Shown piece by piece: positions 33,901 through 45,546 of a stretch of 64,000 bases of DNA. The notes below the pieces were generated by a model, which searched no databases, was not told the origin of the DNA, and saw only the letters and a program-made list of their open reading frames with translations. The stretch lies in contig CM052361.1 of the NCBI GenBank assembly GCA_028551475.1, forward strand, positions 11,973,501 through 12,037,500, in the 5' to 3' direction. Source of the stretch: Casuarina equisetifolia. Taxonomy: Eukaryota; Streptophyta; Magnoliopsida; Fagales; Casuarinaceae. Positions within the stretch are counted from its first letter, which is position 1, and every line of letters starts with the position of its first letter. Both the position numbers and the translations under genes were made by a program.

Positions 33901-34510
33901 AGACTAAGTCTTAATGAATTTCAAAATGATCAATTGGGACTAGGCAACTATAGACCACCTTGAAGGACAAACTTATATGCTTACCCTATGTGTATATGCT
34001 TTATTGATGTAAGTTTGGTACGTAGGGTGTCAACATATTTTAAAAGGTGAAGACATACCATGCCTTTTGTACTTAACTAGGATATAGTTAGTTTGCTTAG
34101 TCTTGTTGCTTTTAATAAAAGTTGTTAAGGCCCAAACCTTTTTCATAATAAAAAAAGGTTAGAACTATGAGTTGCAAATTTCTTCTTTACCTTAGTTGCT
34201 TCACTCCTATAACAATCTATGCAAGTCTCTAGTTTACTTTCAAAAATAAGTATAATGTTAAATTTTATCAACTTTACTATGTTCTCTAGAGATGTGCTCA
34301 AGCCATTTATGCCTTAATGTATAACATTGTTTCTTAAATAGGGACCTATTAGGAACAAAAACATTATAAAAGATATAGATATAATTAGGAACTAAACATA
34401 ATCTATGCATGCCGTTAGACATAGTGCAATAACTAACCTTATTTGAATTAAAAAACAAATCAATGGAGTCCTTAATTTTAAAAAAGTAACCACACTTGTC
34501 CAAATTGAAA
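30930..34510 (-). pseudogene. Copia pol relic without recognisable LTRs
   Basis: The minus strand keeps three Copia landmarks in the right order. A pre-integrase segment is at 34258-34503 (CGYFFKIKDSIDLFF, SNGMHRLCLVPN, LRHKWLEHISRE). An integrase piece with PKQNGMIEKHKCILMNMMR is near 32740-32810. A reverse transcriptase end with VLRYLKRTKNYKLIYR, followed by RNase H with VGSLHLDNFFMLA, is at about 30990-31170. Everything between is decayed. A plus-strand LINE fragment lies within it. No LTR pair could be found, so the edges are approximate. Confidence 0.68.
33490..34158 (+). pseudogene. LINE-type RNase H relic nested in Copia relic
   Basis: The frame from about 33500 encodes YHNGNIILAFVVKLDLSINV and YETFKICLEENLEPYFIKV, matching the RNase H fold (RVT_3 type) found at the C terminus of plant LINE ORF2. 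After a stop it continues with IHKEGNVVAD, matching the conserved REGN.VAD end. Catalytic Asp in the usual E.DS position reads Asn. A short A-rich run (34145-34156) may be the LINE 3' tail. The fragment is opposite in strand to the surrounding Copia relic and clearly dead. Confidence 0.62.
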
Positions 34511-35920
34511 TTGAAACTAAAATTGAACTCTATCTAATTGACATTATATAAGAAGTGCTCCTTAATATCATTTTAAAAGCAAAATTTAGAATTAAAATAA
34601 CATATTCTACAAATCCTATGTTCACTTGTTCATTAGTTCCAATAATAAGCTTTAGTCATCCTAATTTGGTTTCCTTTTATTTATGAACCTATGGATGGTA
34701 AAAAAAATTTAAGGACTTGCACCATTATCTAGCCATTAGGAACTGGATGGGGTTTCTAATGAATTAGATTTACAAATCAATGCCAAATAACTATTACTTG
34801 TAGGCTTACTTTTAGTCAAACAAGTTTAAAATCAATGCTTTTAGTTCTTCATGAATTTTCCTTATTGATTTGAATGGTGATGACAAAATTGGTCTCTAGA
34901 AGAAAGAAGTTTCCCTTCATTATTGGATTCATATCTCTGGTAGGTGGGAACAATCGGTGCATGCTTAGTGTTGGGTGGAGATGAAGGTGTCTTGTAGGAG
35001 GGAAAGCTGATGTGGCATATATTGTTCGGTTGATAAACATGTTGTGCAAAATGAGTTGACATGGCATGTTGATATGGTGTGGTGATGTGACATGCTAACA
35101 TAGAGGAAAGAAATTTTTCTCCTAATAGATTCAATACAAAGCAAGTTTTACGAAACATTTCATTAGGTAACCATTATCCATTTCCTTTCAAACATAAGGA
35201 CGAGGAAACCTTTTCTTAGCCTTGTTTTGTCACTAGCATTTTTGTTAGATACGTCATTCAAAGTGCAAATTTCCTAGCCATCATTTGTTGTGATCTTATA
35301 CATCTAAGATATCAATCTAGTAAACCTAAAGTTGAACATTTGATCTCTTATGATCTCACTTATAAATTGAATAAGGAAACCATTACCCTCACAATTTCCT
35401 ATAGGCTTAAGGAATCTAACACCTCGAAGGGATCCATTCATTCCTTCTCAAGCTAGAAGTGCCTCCCTAAGTGCCAAAAGTCTAGATAGTTAAGAGTCAC
35501 CACATAAAGATAGAAACCAATGTTCTCGAGAAATACCACATGCGAATAGTTTTTGCATAGACAATGAGCACCATCGCCCATGATCTCCAACAATAAATGC
35601 TTCATGCATGTTAAATTTGAGCATATTAAGCACAAATTAAAGATAGATGATGGTGACTTGTTTTTATCGATAAACAAATGATTTACTTTGTAAGAAATAC
35701 AATTAACTATAAAAACAAGCTCAATTTAGGAACAAACAATGTGTTTGTAAACAAAAAGAGGTAGTCCCTCCATTGAATTTTGGATTTTTGGGCATTCTAA
35801 AATAATAATAACATGTCCAATATCTTGAACAAAAAAATAACTACGAGCCAATAAAGGGTAAAGCTTTTGTTATGTGCTTAGGTCTATGATTGCCTAATGA
35901 GTCTCTTGGGTTGGAGTTTT
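34511..35920. other. Unassigned AT-rich DNA between Copia copies
   Basis: Short ORFs exist on the minus strand (34849-35158, 35453-35677), but none can be assigned to a family. It may contain the decayed gag and 5' end of the Copia relic to the left, but no motif supports this. Confidence 0.4.
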
Positions 35921-35925
35921 GGATC

Positions 35926-36467
35926 AATTGAAAATAGAATATCTTAAGAAATTGGAAAGTTTCTCAAAGACAACTTTAGAACAACAAACCTTAAATTTAG
36001 AAAAAAACATAATTTGATTTTGATGATGAACTTATATAATTGGTTCCCAATTTATGAGGATCATTTAGCTATACAAGAATGGAAACATAAATCCTAAGGT
36101 AATCAGTTCTATTACAAATTTATGCAAGAAAATTTTGGGATTGCAAAGAATCTAGAAAGAATTTGAAAGTTCTCCCAAATTCTTTGTTGGCTTGGTTGGT
36201 GGCTTAGTATTATCAACACATTTAGATTTCTTGGAAAGGATGCACATATCCATGCTCAAAGAGGAAGTTTTTTGGTGATGGGATTTCAACCAAGTGCATT
36301 CAAGGACAATCAAAATTTTAAAGAGAGAGATAACGCATTGCAATGCATAAGGCTCACATAGCTAGGGTTTGCCACATGTCATGCCACCTTTGTTGAGAAC
36401 TTAACTTTGGTGCCACATGGTGCTAATGTGACAATGTTGACATGGCATGGTGACATGGATTTTAATA
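35926..36467 (-). repeat. Copia 3' LTR (left copy)
   Basis: 542 bp. On the minus strand it starts TATTAAAATCC and ends TTTTCAATT, so the usual TG and CA ends are not kept. The boundaries are set by the flanking GGATC duplication and by the adjoining PBS in the other copy. Confidence 0.78.
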
Positions 36468-36828
36468 TCTCCACATGCATTGATGGGTCATAGCAAACTG
36501 TTACCATGTTTTAAAGTGTAGAAAAATGAGAAGATGATAGTCTTTTGGTAAAAATGTCAACTAGTTGTTCAATCCAAATGAACTCTGTAACTGTGTCAGT
36601 AAGGCTTTTGAATTATGCTTCAATGCTGGAGCATCCAACAGTTCTTTATTTTTTAAACACCATGATATGAGATTAGAGCTAAGATAAATGAAAAAACTGT
36701 CAATGGAGCATTGATCATCACAATGACCAACCTAGCATGTGTCAAAGTATGCTTGGAGTTATGTTAAAAAGGATTTTGTGACACAAATGTCATAATGAAT
36801 AGTATCTATGAGAAACCTTAGTATGCAT

Positions 36829-38975
36829 TTAACAAAAGTCTAGTGAGTAAGGTAGGAGCATGCATGTATTGGTATGCAATGTTAACAACATAAGCGATGT
36901 CTGGCCATGTAAGAGTAAAATTTTAGAAGGCACCAACAATACTCCAACAATGCATGAGATACAAGAAAGGCTTACCATCATGAATAGAAAAAGGATGGCT
37001 GGTGGCATAAGAAGTAAAAACTCCATGAGCATTACCCATTTTTGCATGTTGGATGGCATTTTAGACAAATTAGCATGATGGGGTAAAAGACTATGAGTAG
37101 TTGGTACGACTTCAATGCTAAGGAAATAATGAAGATCACTGAAATCTTTGATATCAAATTCTTTTTGTAATTGTTCTAAAATATGAATGAATGGAGCATT
37201 TAAACTATTAATGAAAAGAATATCAACCACATATACTAATAGGAAGACACTATAGCTATTGATATGAAAAAAGAAAAGGGATGAGTCAATTGTAGAGATG
37301 GAAAATCCAATTCTTTGTAAGAATTGAGTTAGACATTGATTCCAGGCTCTTAGGGCTTGGGGCTTGTTTTAAGCCTTAAAAGGACCATTGTAGATGGTAG
37401 ACATAATAAGATGTTGAGGATTTATGAATCCTTAAAGTTGTTACATAAAAAATTCTTTGTTAAGGTTCCCATCTACAAAGATATTCTTAACATCAAGTTG
37501 CCTAATGATCCAACTTTTGCTATCAACAAGGGAAAGTAGAGTCCTAATGGAGATAGGTTTGGCAACCAAACTAAATGTTTCAGTGTAATCCACATCAGGG
37601 TGTTAATGAAACCCTTTAGTAACTAAGCAGCACTTATAGCATTCAAGTCCCATTAGAGCATTATTTTATTTAGACCCATTTACAACCGATGGGAACAACA
37701 TTTGTAGAAAAGGCACAACTTCCTAAGTGTGATTTTCAATTAACACATTGCATTTTTCTACCATGGCTTTGCATCAATTAAGAAAGGATGATGGCTCACT
37801 AAAACAAAAAGGTTCCTTATAGGAGTGAGAAGTGGTAGTTATAGCATAAGTATGTTGCTAGGTCAATATGTATCTCGCTATAGTACTTCCCTTAAGACAA
37901 GTAGTCATTGAATGATTAGAAGTAATAGGAAGTGGTGAACGTAAAGGTTGTGCCATTACAACATTATTAGAGGTTGGTGGAGAACATTGCTCATTAGAAC
38001 AACTAGGAGTAAAAGCTGTGAGATTGCACAAATGTGGTTCTGTAAATGGAACTAATGGCCTAGATGTTGTAGAAAAAGACAATTGAAGTGAAATATAAGA
38101 GACACTACTCAAGGATTGTTACAAATTAGATGTAAGAAACGAAAATTGTGTTTCATCAAAAATAATGTCAACAACAATGAAGAAACAATTGGTTTTGAGG
38201 CATGAATAATGATAGCCATTGTAGCTTGGGAAATATCCCAAAAAAACACAAGGGCTTAAGCAAGGTTCTAACTCGTATTTGTTATATGGTTATAAGTAAG
38301 GATAAACATTACAACCAAATACCTAGGGAGATTTGTTGTCAATTATTGGCCTAAGTAGCATGTTAATGATATGTACTATAGTTTCAAAGGCATATTCCAA
38401 TAGCAAAATGGGACATGGGCTTGATTAAAGAAAGAGAGCTTAGTTTCAACTATGTGGCAGTGTTTTCGCTTTACATATCTATTTTGGAATGGAGTGTAAG
38501 GGTTGGATATGCACTGGTATATACCCAATTGAGATAATAAGGAGGTAAAATCTTTATATGTGAATTTAGAGGCACCATCAAATCGAAAAAATTTAATTTT
38601 GGAATTACTCTGAATTTCAATAAAGAGACAAAAAAATTTTAAAAATATAAATAAATTGAGTTTGGGATTGGAATGTATAAAGCAAGGTGAATTTTCAAAA
38701 ATCATCTATAAAGGTACTATAATATCTATTGCTTGAGTGGCATAATATTAGGGCAAGTCCTTAAATATCAAATTGTATAAGTTCTTACAAACCCCAAGAT
38801 TTATTATTGATTGGGAATGAGTGTGTTTTGCACTTTTGCTAATTCGACAAGTATTAAAAATTATACAAAAATTGTCTTCAAAATTTATTTTATTATTTTG
38901 GAGCACTTTGAATATAATAAGATAATAAGCATGCCCTAGACATTGATGCCATTTTTCAGGCATATTTAAAGACAT
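36829..38975 (-). pseudogene. Copia pol relic (pre-integrase, integrase, RT)
   Basis: Minus-strand pieces: a pre-integrase segment with MPEKWHQCLGHA and a CRISKSAKHTHS run (38748-38975), an integrase core with FFRFDGASKFTYKDF and NPYTPFQNRYVKRKH (38376-38705), and reverse transcriptase with LQKEFDIKDFSDLHYFLSIE (36829-37230). The Copia-typical GKSHRLPF-like and YVDD regions are degraded. Stops separate the pieces and no protein can be made. Confidence 0.75.
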
Positions 38976-40350
38976 AGTAGTATAGTGGGCTTATACACCA
39001 ATTTATTATGTTGAAGGTGATAGAGCCTACAATCAAATGGTCCTTAAAGTAAAGTTTGGCTCGTAGAAAGATGCTGGAAAACACAAAAATTATGGTAAAA
39101 TATAAATTTACAATTATTATCCTTGATAAATTGAGAGATTGAGAGCAAATTTTTTGAAATATTTAGGACCACTAAAATGTTAGAAATATTTAAATTATTA
39201 GGGTTTGAAAAATTACATGTATGGGTGATGGGATGCCCACCCCATCACCAACCATTACCTAGTTCTCTCCTTGGTATGGAAGTAGCTAGTCTAGGCCCAT
39301 GGGCTTAAAAATGACATGATTTGTGGCCCTTGAATTGAAGAACCAATTTGCATCACTTTAGGCTAAGGAAAGTGCTGCAGAATATAGGCTTGTAGTCACA
39401 AATTAGGTTCAATGGGGTGTATCAAGCCCAACATGTGGTAGCCTAATGACTAATGTGCTAACAAATCTGGCAATGGGGAGCATGGTGTCAATTGCCACCG
39501 TCTTATGTGAACCTCCTTTCAATTGGTGGCAGAAAAGGATGATTGTCACCAACAAGGGATGTCTAGCATTGAATCTAGGTTTTGTTATAGGTTTGAACCA
39601 CAACTTGATATTGGTGAAGTAGATTCTATGCCATCAAGAAAGGCAATTAGTGTAGCATAAGTCTTCACGGGTTATGCCTCTTGGTTGAGAAGGAGACCAC
39701 ATAAGTCTTCATGGGTGAGGTTGGATGTATGGGTATGGACAAAGATGGCCATTACTTGCAAGTGTAGGGAGCATAAGTCTTAGGAATAGGTAAGTGAGGT
39801 ATTTATAGTTGAAAATCACCTCATCCGCACCATTGAGTTCATCCACCAAGCCATTGATCTCTTAAAAAAACTCAAACATTGAACGATGTCCTTGGTGATC
39901 ACCTAAAGTTAGAAAGGGAGGCTCAAAGCTTTACTACTAAGGCATGCCAAACATTAGTGGATTTTTCTTGCTTCCTCAATTGGCTAACAATCACATCCAA
40001 GCAAGTTTTTAGCAGTAGGCCAAGAATAGTTTGGTCCTACTTCAACTAGTTGAGATAGTAAAGATTGATGACCCGAACAATGGAGTTGTTAGCATCAATG
40101 ATACTTGCAAACTCAACAAGGTAAGGGAACAAGCCATCAATGATGGGGAAAAGCTTGGTAGCCTAAAGGTAGGGCAAAATCCTAGCTTTCCAAACCAAGT
40201 AATTTAGCCTTTTAAGGCAAATAGCTATTGTCAGTATAGAAATATTAAATGTATAAGTAGGGGCAACAGTTTAGGTGGGAACAAAATCAAATTGTTTTTG
40301 GGCCATTTGAACAAGATTCAAACAAGGATTGAAGAAGGCTAAGGCCTAAA

Positions 40351-40364
40351 GGCTCTGGACACCA
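40351..40364 (-). other. Primer-binding site of Copia element
   Basis: The minus strand reads TGGTGTCCAGAGCC, immediately 3' of the 5' LTR. It is the initiator tRNA-Met site TGGTATCAGAGCC with one change and one extra base. Confidence 0.72.
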
Positions 40365-40904
40365 AATTGAAAACAAAATATCTCAAAAAATCAGGAAATT
40401 TCTTATAAACACCTTAAGAACAACAAACCCTAACTTTAGAAAAAAGGTAGTTCAAATTCGATGATGAACTTATACAATTGATTCCCAATTTATAGGAATC
40501 ATTTAATATACAAGAATGGAAACATAGATTCTAAGGAAGTCAATTCTAATACAAATTTATGCAAGGAAATTTGGGATTGCATATATGGAAAGAATTTGAA
40601 AGTTCTCCTAAACTCTTTGTTAGCTTGGTTGATGGCTTAGTATTATTAACAATTTTTGATTTCTTAGAGAGGATGCATGTATATGTGCTCAAAGAGAAAG
40701 TTTTCTAGTGATGGGATTCTAACTAGGTACATTCAAGGATAGTAGGAATTTTTTAGGAGAGAGATGGTGCACCATTGTTACAATGTGTAAGGCTAACATG
40801 GCTATGGTTTGCCATATTGTGCCACCTTTGCCAAGAACTCGAATTTGGCACCACGTGGTGCTAACATGGAAATTTGACATGACATGGTAATATGGATTTT
40901 AATA
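40365..40904 (-). repeat. Copia 5' LTR (right copy)
   Basis: 540 bp, pairs with 35926-36467. It is followed on the right by the GGATC duplication. Confidence 0.78.
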
Positions 40905-40909
40905 GGATC

Positions 40910-42100
40910 AAAATGCAAGAAAGACTCAAAAGGATGTTTTGTACATATGGTTTTAGGGAGGGGAAAGCCTGAACAAGAGACTTCACATCAATTAAGTCTT
41001 GTTGGAAAGAGATTTTACTTTACTTAAAAATTGAATAATTTTTATTAATCAAAATGATTGATGTCATGGGAACTCTTCACCTTTTATAGATAAACTCGTA
41101 TTTTAGAAATAGAAAATTCCTTAAAAATAATTTTGACACTTTGAGTTATCGAATCTTTATGTCTTACTTTATCTAGGTGTATTTAGGGAGGATGATTGAA
41201 ACCTTAAGAGAAAATAGTGCGTTTAAGGAGGACGATTGAAACCCTAAGACAAAATGGTGTGTTTAGGGAGGATGATTGAAACTTCAACCCTAAGACAAAA
41301 CACATTGTTTGGAAGGACAAAATGGTACGTTTAGGAAGGGGATGAAGTAAAGCCTAACCCTAAGTCAAGACAATGCGTTTAGTTAGATAAACCTTAACCC
41401 TAAGACAAAACATGCCGTTTTGAATGGCGGCCGCACTTCCAATCGAAATTCACAACGGAAGAAGGAGGTAACCAAAATTTGAACCAAAAAAAGGCCAAAC
41501 AATCAAAAAAAGACTAGAAAGAACACGATTAGGACGTGGATTTGTTCTTTGAACAAGGAATCAAGAGAAAAAGACTACTTTTGCTCTAAATGGATTAAAG
41601 GACAAAAAGTACTATGAAATAGGAGAGAAAAAGCTTACTGAAACTAGAACACAATTCTTAGGTAGGCTCTGGTACCATTTAAGAAACGAAAACACCTTTA
41701 AGAAACCATATTTAGAAAAAAGTTTTTCTCTCAAATTCTTGATTAAAGAAAAATAAAACCTAAACGTGATTTACATAGGGTGAGAACTCAACTGCAAGCC
41801 AGGTCTGGCAAGCCCAAACCCAAAACCCAAATGAAAGACATGGGCCGTATGTGCAACCCAAATATAACTTAACACATATGATAGCCTTTCAAGTTAACCA
41901 AGAAAGCAGTTGGCTTTTACTGCGCCCGCACGCCAACAGGGACTCTTCCAAGGTGGTTACGCATAGCCTTTTACATTTAAATAATACATAAAGATAATCC
42001 AAAGCAATCCACAAAGTATGTTAAGGTGGTCGTTAATGCTCCAAACCTAGCCGATCCTGCCTACATATACCTATTGACTCACCCGAGGAAGAGACACTAA
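40910..42100. other. Gene-free DNA with a degenerate minisatellite
   Basis: No coding sequence is recognised. The region 41178-41430 holds imperfect repeats described separately. The remainder is ordinary AT-rich sequence and may include the 3' part of the LINE-type relic to the right. Confidence 0.45.
41178..41430. repeat. Degenerate minisatellite, about 40-bp unit with ACCCTAA
   Basis: The unit can be summarised as GTTTAGGGAGGATGATTGAA, followed by ACCCTAAGACAAAATGG. Three fairly regular copies start near 41178, 41220 and 41260, followed by looser, rearranged copies to about 41430. ACCCTAA/TTAGGG strings recur but are not in telomere-like tandem. Confidence 0.7.
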
Positions 42101-42122
42101 CTGATCTTGATTAACTGCTATA

Positions 42123-42545
42123 CTATATACTAGACACTAACCCTCCCGAAAGGTATGATGTGGAGTATTTGGCGTTAAAAAGCGCCTTGTGATTTCGAAT
42201 TATATATGCCAATGACCAAGGACCTTGATACTCACCCTTAATACACTGTATGAAAAATTGCGAATCTGCCTCCAACAAATGTGGAGGTACTCCTTTATCT
42301 TTACAGATTTTTAACCCTGGTAATAATAGTTGAGCTTCCGCTGTTGCACTTAATCCCTCTCCAAAGCTAGCTGCACAGGCCATGTATGCTCTACCGTCAC
42401 CATCCCTTTGCGCTCCTCCCCCTGCACATCACCTCCCAATGCAAGAACCATCCGGGTTAAGTATGAGAGACCCTTCTGTAGGGGGCTGCCCTTTGACCAT
42501 TACTCCGCAGGATGGCAAGCTCAAATGCTTAAAATTCCAGTTCCC
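42123..42545 (-). pseudogene. LINE-type RNase H relic
   Basis: The minus strand first encodes LILNPDGSC (the first RNase H catalytic Asp region, ahead of 42384). After a stop and shift it continues with FGEGLSATAEAQLLLPGLKI, EADSQFFIQCIKGEYQGPW and YIIRNHKALF. This is the RVT_3-type RNase H domain common at the end of plant LINE ORF2 and in isolated 'putative ribonuclease H protein' genes. The C-terminal part beyond the YIIR helix is missing. There is no adjacent reverse transcriptase or zinc finger, so this is a fragment. Confidence 0.65.
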
Positions 42546-43261
42546 ATGTTCAAAACTTCACCAAGTCAATGACATCTTAGCCCACTTTGAGAACCCAATT
42601 GGAAGAGTTGCAATTGCACTAGCGAATACAGTGCCTGCGTCTGTCAAAACTTGGAAACAGGAGGTACTATTTAGCTGCCAGAGCCCCTTTATTAATTCAA
42701 TCCTCAGCCACTTTATTCCTTCCTTCTCTCTAATCAAGATCTTAGAGTAAAGGGTGTATAAACTAGACAATGCTTCTCGAAGCATGATTGGAAAAGAAAA
42801 TGCTTCGCAGAATCATTTTTATTAAACTTGGAGCCTCAGAAAAAGGTGGAAAGCGACTCATGTCACTTTACTTTTTCTTCCTTTTCTCCCCCGTCATGTC
42901 ACTTTTAGAGGAAGATTTTCCTGGAGGCTGCAAGAAGTAACCATTTGTTTAACTGATGTTTGAAAAGGCATCATCAACTGAAATCACTGGAGTACGAAAA
43001 AGAAGCATTAAGAAACTAAAATCAGCACTGATCATGCGCCGTGTTATAGCTATGACAATAAACATGGAATACACAAACATCTTAAAAGCTAAATTTTATG
43101 TCACTTTCACAGTATAAAACAAGAGTCAGGTTTAATAGAATTGATTAAACCAATTTTTGAATAGAAAAAGAAGGGAAGGCAAATTTAAATAGAAAGATAT
43201 CACATTCTTATACAGATATATGCATGTTCAATTTTGCTGGACCGCTCAACAAATTCTCCCT
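42546..43261. other. Intergenic DNA downstream of the FLA-like gene
   Basis: Two overlapping short ORFs (42382-42750 plus, 42558-42785 minus) have no recognisable similarity. The part near 43261 is the likely 3' untranslated region of the fasciclin-like gene. Confidence 0.45.
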
Positions 43262-44034
43262 TTACAAGAACAAGCCCAGCACACCTGAAAGGGCCAAAAA
43301 AGTGACCCCAAATTCCCCAGCTCATCATCTTGGAAGAGGAATTCGCTGGCGAAGATGTCGGAGATGTGCCTTTAGCAGTCAGACCCCGATGGAGTCTGCT
43401 GCTGGGGTAATATCTAGAGATGGTGCTGGAGCCGAGGTAGGAGGAATGTCGATACCAAAGATGGCCTCGGGGAGAAGGACGTTCTCAACTTGATAAACCG
43501 CAACGGGATCGGTACAATGCACTATGCTTCTCACCTTAGTGTTTGTCCAGCCCGAACCAATGTGCAGCATCCCAGCTTCCATGGTGAAATTCAAACTGTA
43601 TTGCCCGCCGGCAAAAGTCGTTATGGGGCTTGATGTGCTGAGGTCGTTGAAGTCAGCCAGACCGTAGAAATGAGGCAAGGCATGGAAAAGCAAGAGTGAT
43701 TTGAGCTGGTCTTGGTTGAGATTGTAAAGAGAGGGCTTCTTAAGATATGAGAAGGCACTATCTTCTGGGACAAAGATGGTGATGCCTTCCCCAGTGTTGT
43801 TGGCCTGGTTTTGGAAGGTGTCTATGACTTTTGTAGACTCAAGGTAGCCGAGGAAGGTGTGGAATGGACCTGCTACACTGAGCAAATCTGTGAGGTTGAC
43901 ATATTCTGTGCTGGTGCTGGAGTTGAAGTTGAAGTTGGGCTTAGTGGTGGAGATTTAGCAGCTTGAGCATAAACTGGTGAAGAACACAGCAAAAGCAGTG
44001 CACTAAAAGCTACAAAAACCATGGGAAATTCCAT
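43262..44034 (-). pseudogene. Fasciclin-like arabinogalactan protein, frame-disrupted
   Basis: The minus-strand start at 44034 (MEFPMVFVAF) gives a signal peptide ending near PVYAQ, then a Pro/Ala/Ser/Thr stretch suited to arabinogalactan attachment, then one fasciclin (FAS1) domain with ITIFVPEDSAF, LLFHALPHFY and DPVAVYQVENVLLPEAIFG. The layout matches the FLA7-like subgroup of GPI-anchored cell-wall proteins. Three frame problems are visible. One base seems missing in the Pro/Ala run near 43905. The frame stops at 43379-43381, although TAKGTSPTSSP continues in the next frame. The hydrophobic GPI-type tail FGVTFLALSGVLGLFL, ending at 43262, lies back in the FAS1 frame. The domain itself is well conserved, so either this is a young pseudogene or the assembly has single-base errors. 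Confidence 0.8.
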
Positions 44035-44877
44035 TTGTTTCATAAATCTTTGTTGCTTCCTGATGTGACCAGGCTCTCCAAATTCCTGCAAAAACTAAAG
44101 CCTGTCAACAAAAATATATATCAGTATATTTAGCAGAAATTCAGTTGTTAGTATCTAATTTAAAAACAATGTGAGGGGAAATTCTTTCAAATTCGCTCTA
44201 GGATCAAATCCCATTTCCGTAGCATATCGCAACTCCATTTCTCAAACCCAAAAATCTCTTAAAGAATCAGATTTGAGAGCAAAATTCAGAGCTTGATCAA
44301 CTTACCAAGAAAGTCAGTACAAAAAGCAAAGAGGGATAGAATGCTCCAGAAAGTGTCGCACGTTGACGACATGAGATTGGATTATAAACAATACAAGTAG
44401 ATGTTATGAAACATAAACTTAGAATTCAACGCTAGAACTTAAATATGAGAAATTGAGGAGTATCTTCATAGAGGGAAAGGAGAGTAGTACATCCTTAATA
44501 GTTTAATGAAGTAAGCGAAGAAGCTAAAGAATAGCATCGAAGACTTCACTTAAAATAGCAAATAGGAGGGGAGGCACATGAAGTTTCGTCGGACTTTGCG
44601 GTTAAACCAAGTTAGGTTTGTTAACTGATGATTATGTTCAAATAGAGTTCAAGTTTAAAAAAGAACAAGGAGAAAACAGGTACAAAGAACCACCACCGAG
44701 TTCCGACTAGAAGCGCAAATTAATCCTAATGTCAACGGGGGCATGTGAAGTTTCCTTGGAATATATGGCAAAATTAAGGGGAGCGGTTGGATTAGTCATG
44801 TTTCCTCTGACCCTTCAACAAGACACTTTCCAAACAAGCCTTTGCGGACCTTCGGAGCAAACTTAACATTAAAGTGG
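44035..44877. other. Upstream region of FLA-like gene
   Basis: Probable promoter and 5' untranslated region of the leftward FLA-like gene. No other gene or repeat is recognised. Confidence 0.45.
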
Positions 44878-45546
44878 CCACAGTACGCTTTCCTTCACAG
44901 ACTGGGGCAACAAGTGCATTCATCAGGAAGAACAAACGCTTCTGTCTAAATATTCCCCCTTTTCAAAGCCCCCCCTGTATCTTTTGTTGTAAACCCCGTC
45001 TTAAGGCATATTTGAGCCTTGAAAATTTGTTCAGGAGAAAAATGGGATCATTGTTGCTTCGTGATTTCCACTACTGCCATTCCTTTTTAGGAAACACTGC
45101 ACTGAAACTACAGATGTGTAAAGTGCTCAAGTGAGACTACAGCTTCTTCACTTTCTTAGTGTTATAGCAGCCTTGTATTTCAGGTACTAAAGCAAGTTGT
45201 TTGAAATCAATTTGCTGTGAATTCGATGCTGTCGTAGAGACTGGGCTTCGGTTAAGCGATCAGTCTTACAGTGACTGGATTTTCAATCCTCAATATTTTA
45301 AGCTAATAGCCGATCAAAAAGTGGAAGTGACAAGCTCTTCAGGCAAAGGCTATTGATTAAGATTGTTTAAACAGTGATCCTGCCGCCAGACCATGCTAAA
45401 TGTAGTACCGACTTGAATTTCACGCCGCTCTGGATGGTAAATTCATCGTTTAGAATTGATGAAAACAGAAGAAGAAGAAGAAGAAGAAGAAGAAGAAGAG
45501 AATAGGCAGATCCGCTGATCCACTATTCCATCTCAATGCAGTGCAC
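44878..45546 (+). pseudogene. Shortened copy of RRM-like gene last exon and 3' flank
   Basis: This segment repeats, in the same order and orientation, the last exon and downstream flank of the gene at 27470-29654. 44878-44953 matches 29549-29624 (shared ACAGTACGCTTTCCTTCACA). 44963-45090 matches 30190-30318, 45160-45280 matches 30411-30530, and 45315-45546 matches 30570-30797. About 560 bp present in the original between 29625 and 30189 are absent, and the upstream exons are absent. The exon portion ends in an unrelated frame, so no RRM can form. It is a direct duplication, not a retrocopy, because non-transcribed flank appears to be included. Confidence 0.85.
45468..45500. repeat. GAA trinucleotide microsatellite
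   Basis: About ten to eleven uninterrupted GAA units, inside the duplicated segment. They are not present at the corresponding place near 30750. Confidence 0.9.

Larger units (their letters stand above)
35926..40904 (-). mobile_element. Copia element with both LTRs, PBS and GGATC duplication
   Basis: A 4979-bp minus-strand element flanked by the identical pentamer GGATC (35921-35925 and 40905-40909). LTRs 35926-36467 and 40365-40904 are 542 and 540 bp and clearly alike but diverged. The PBS TGGTGTCCAGAGCC (minus, 40364-40351) directly abuts the 5' LTR and resembles the initiator tRNA-Met site. The purine stretch TGTGGAGA (minus, 36475-36468) abuts the 3' LTR. Internal pieces are pre-integrase, integrase and reverse transcriptase in Copia order. 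All frames are broken. Confidence 0.85.

Noticed and set aside
42382..42785. Overlapping plus and minus ORFs of 122 and 75 codons
   Set aside because: No domain or family resemblance; part is antisense to the RNase H relic.
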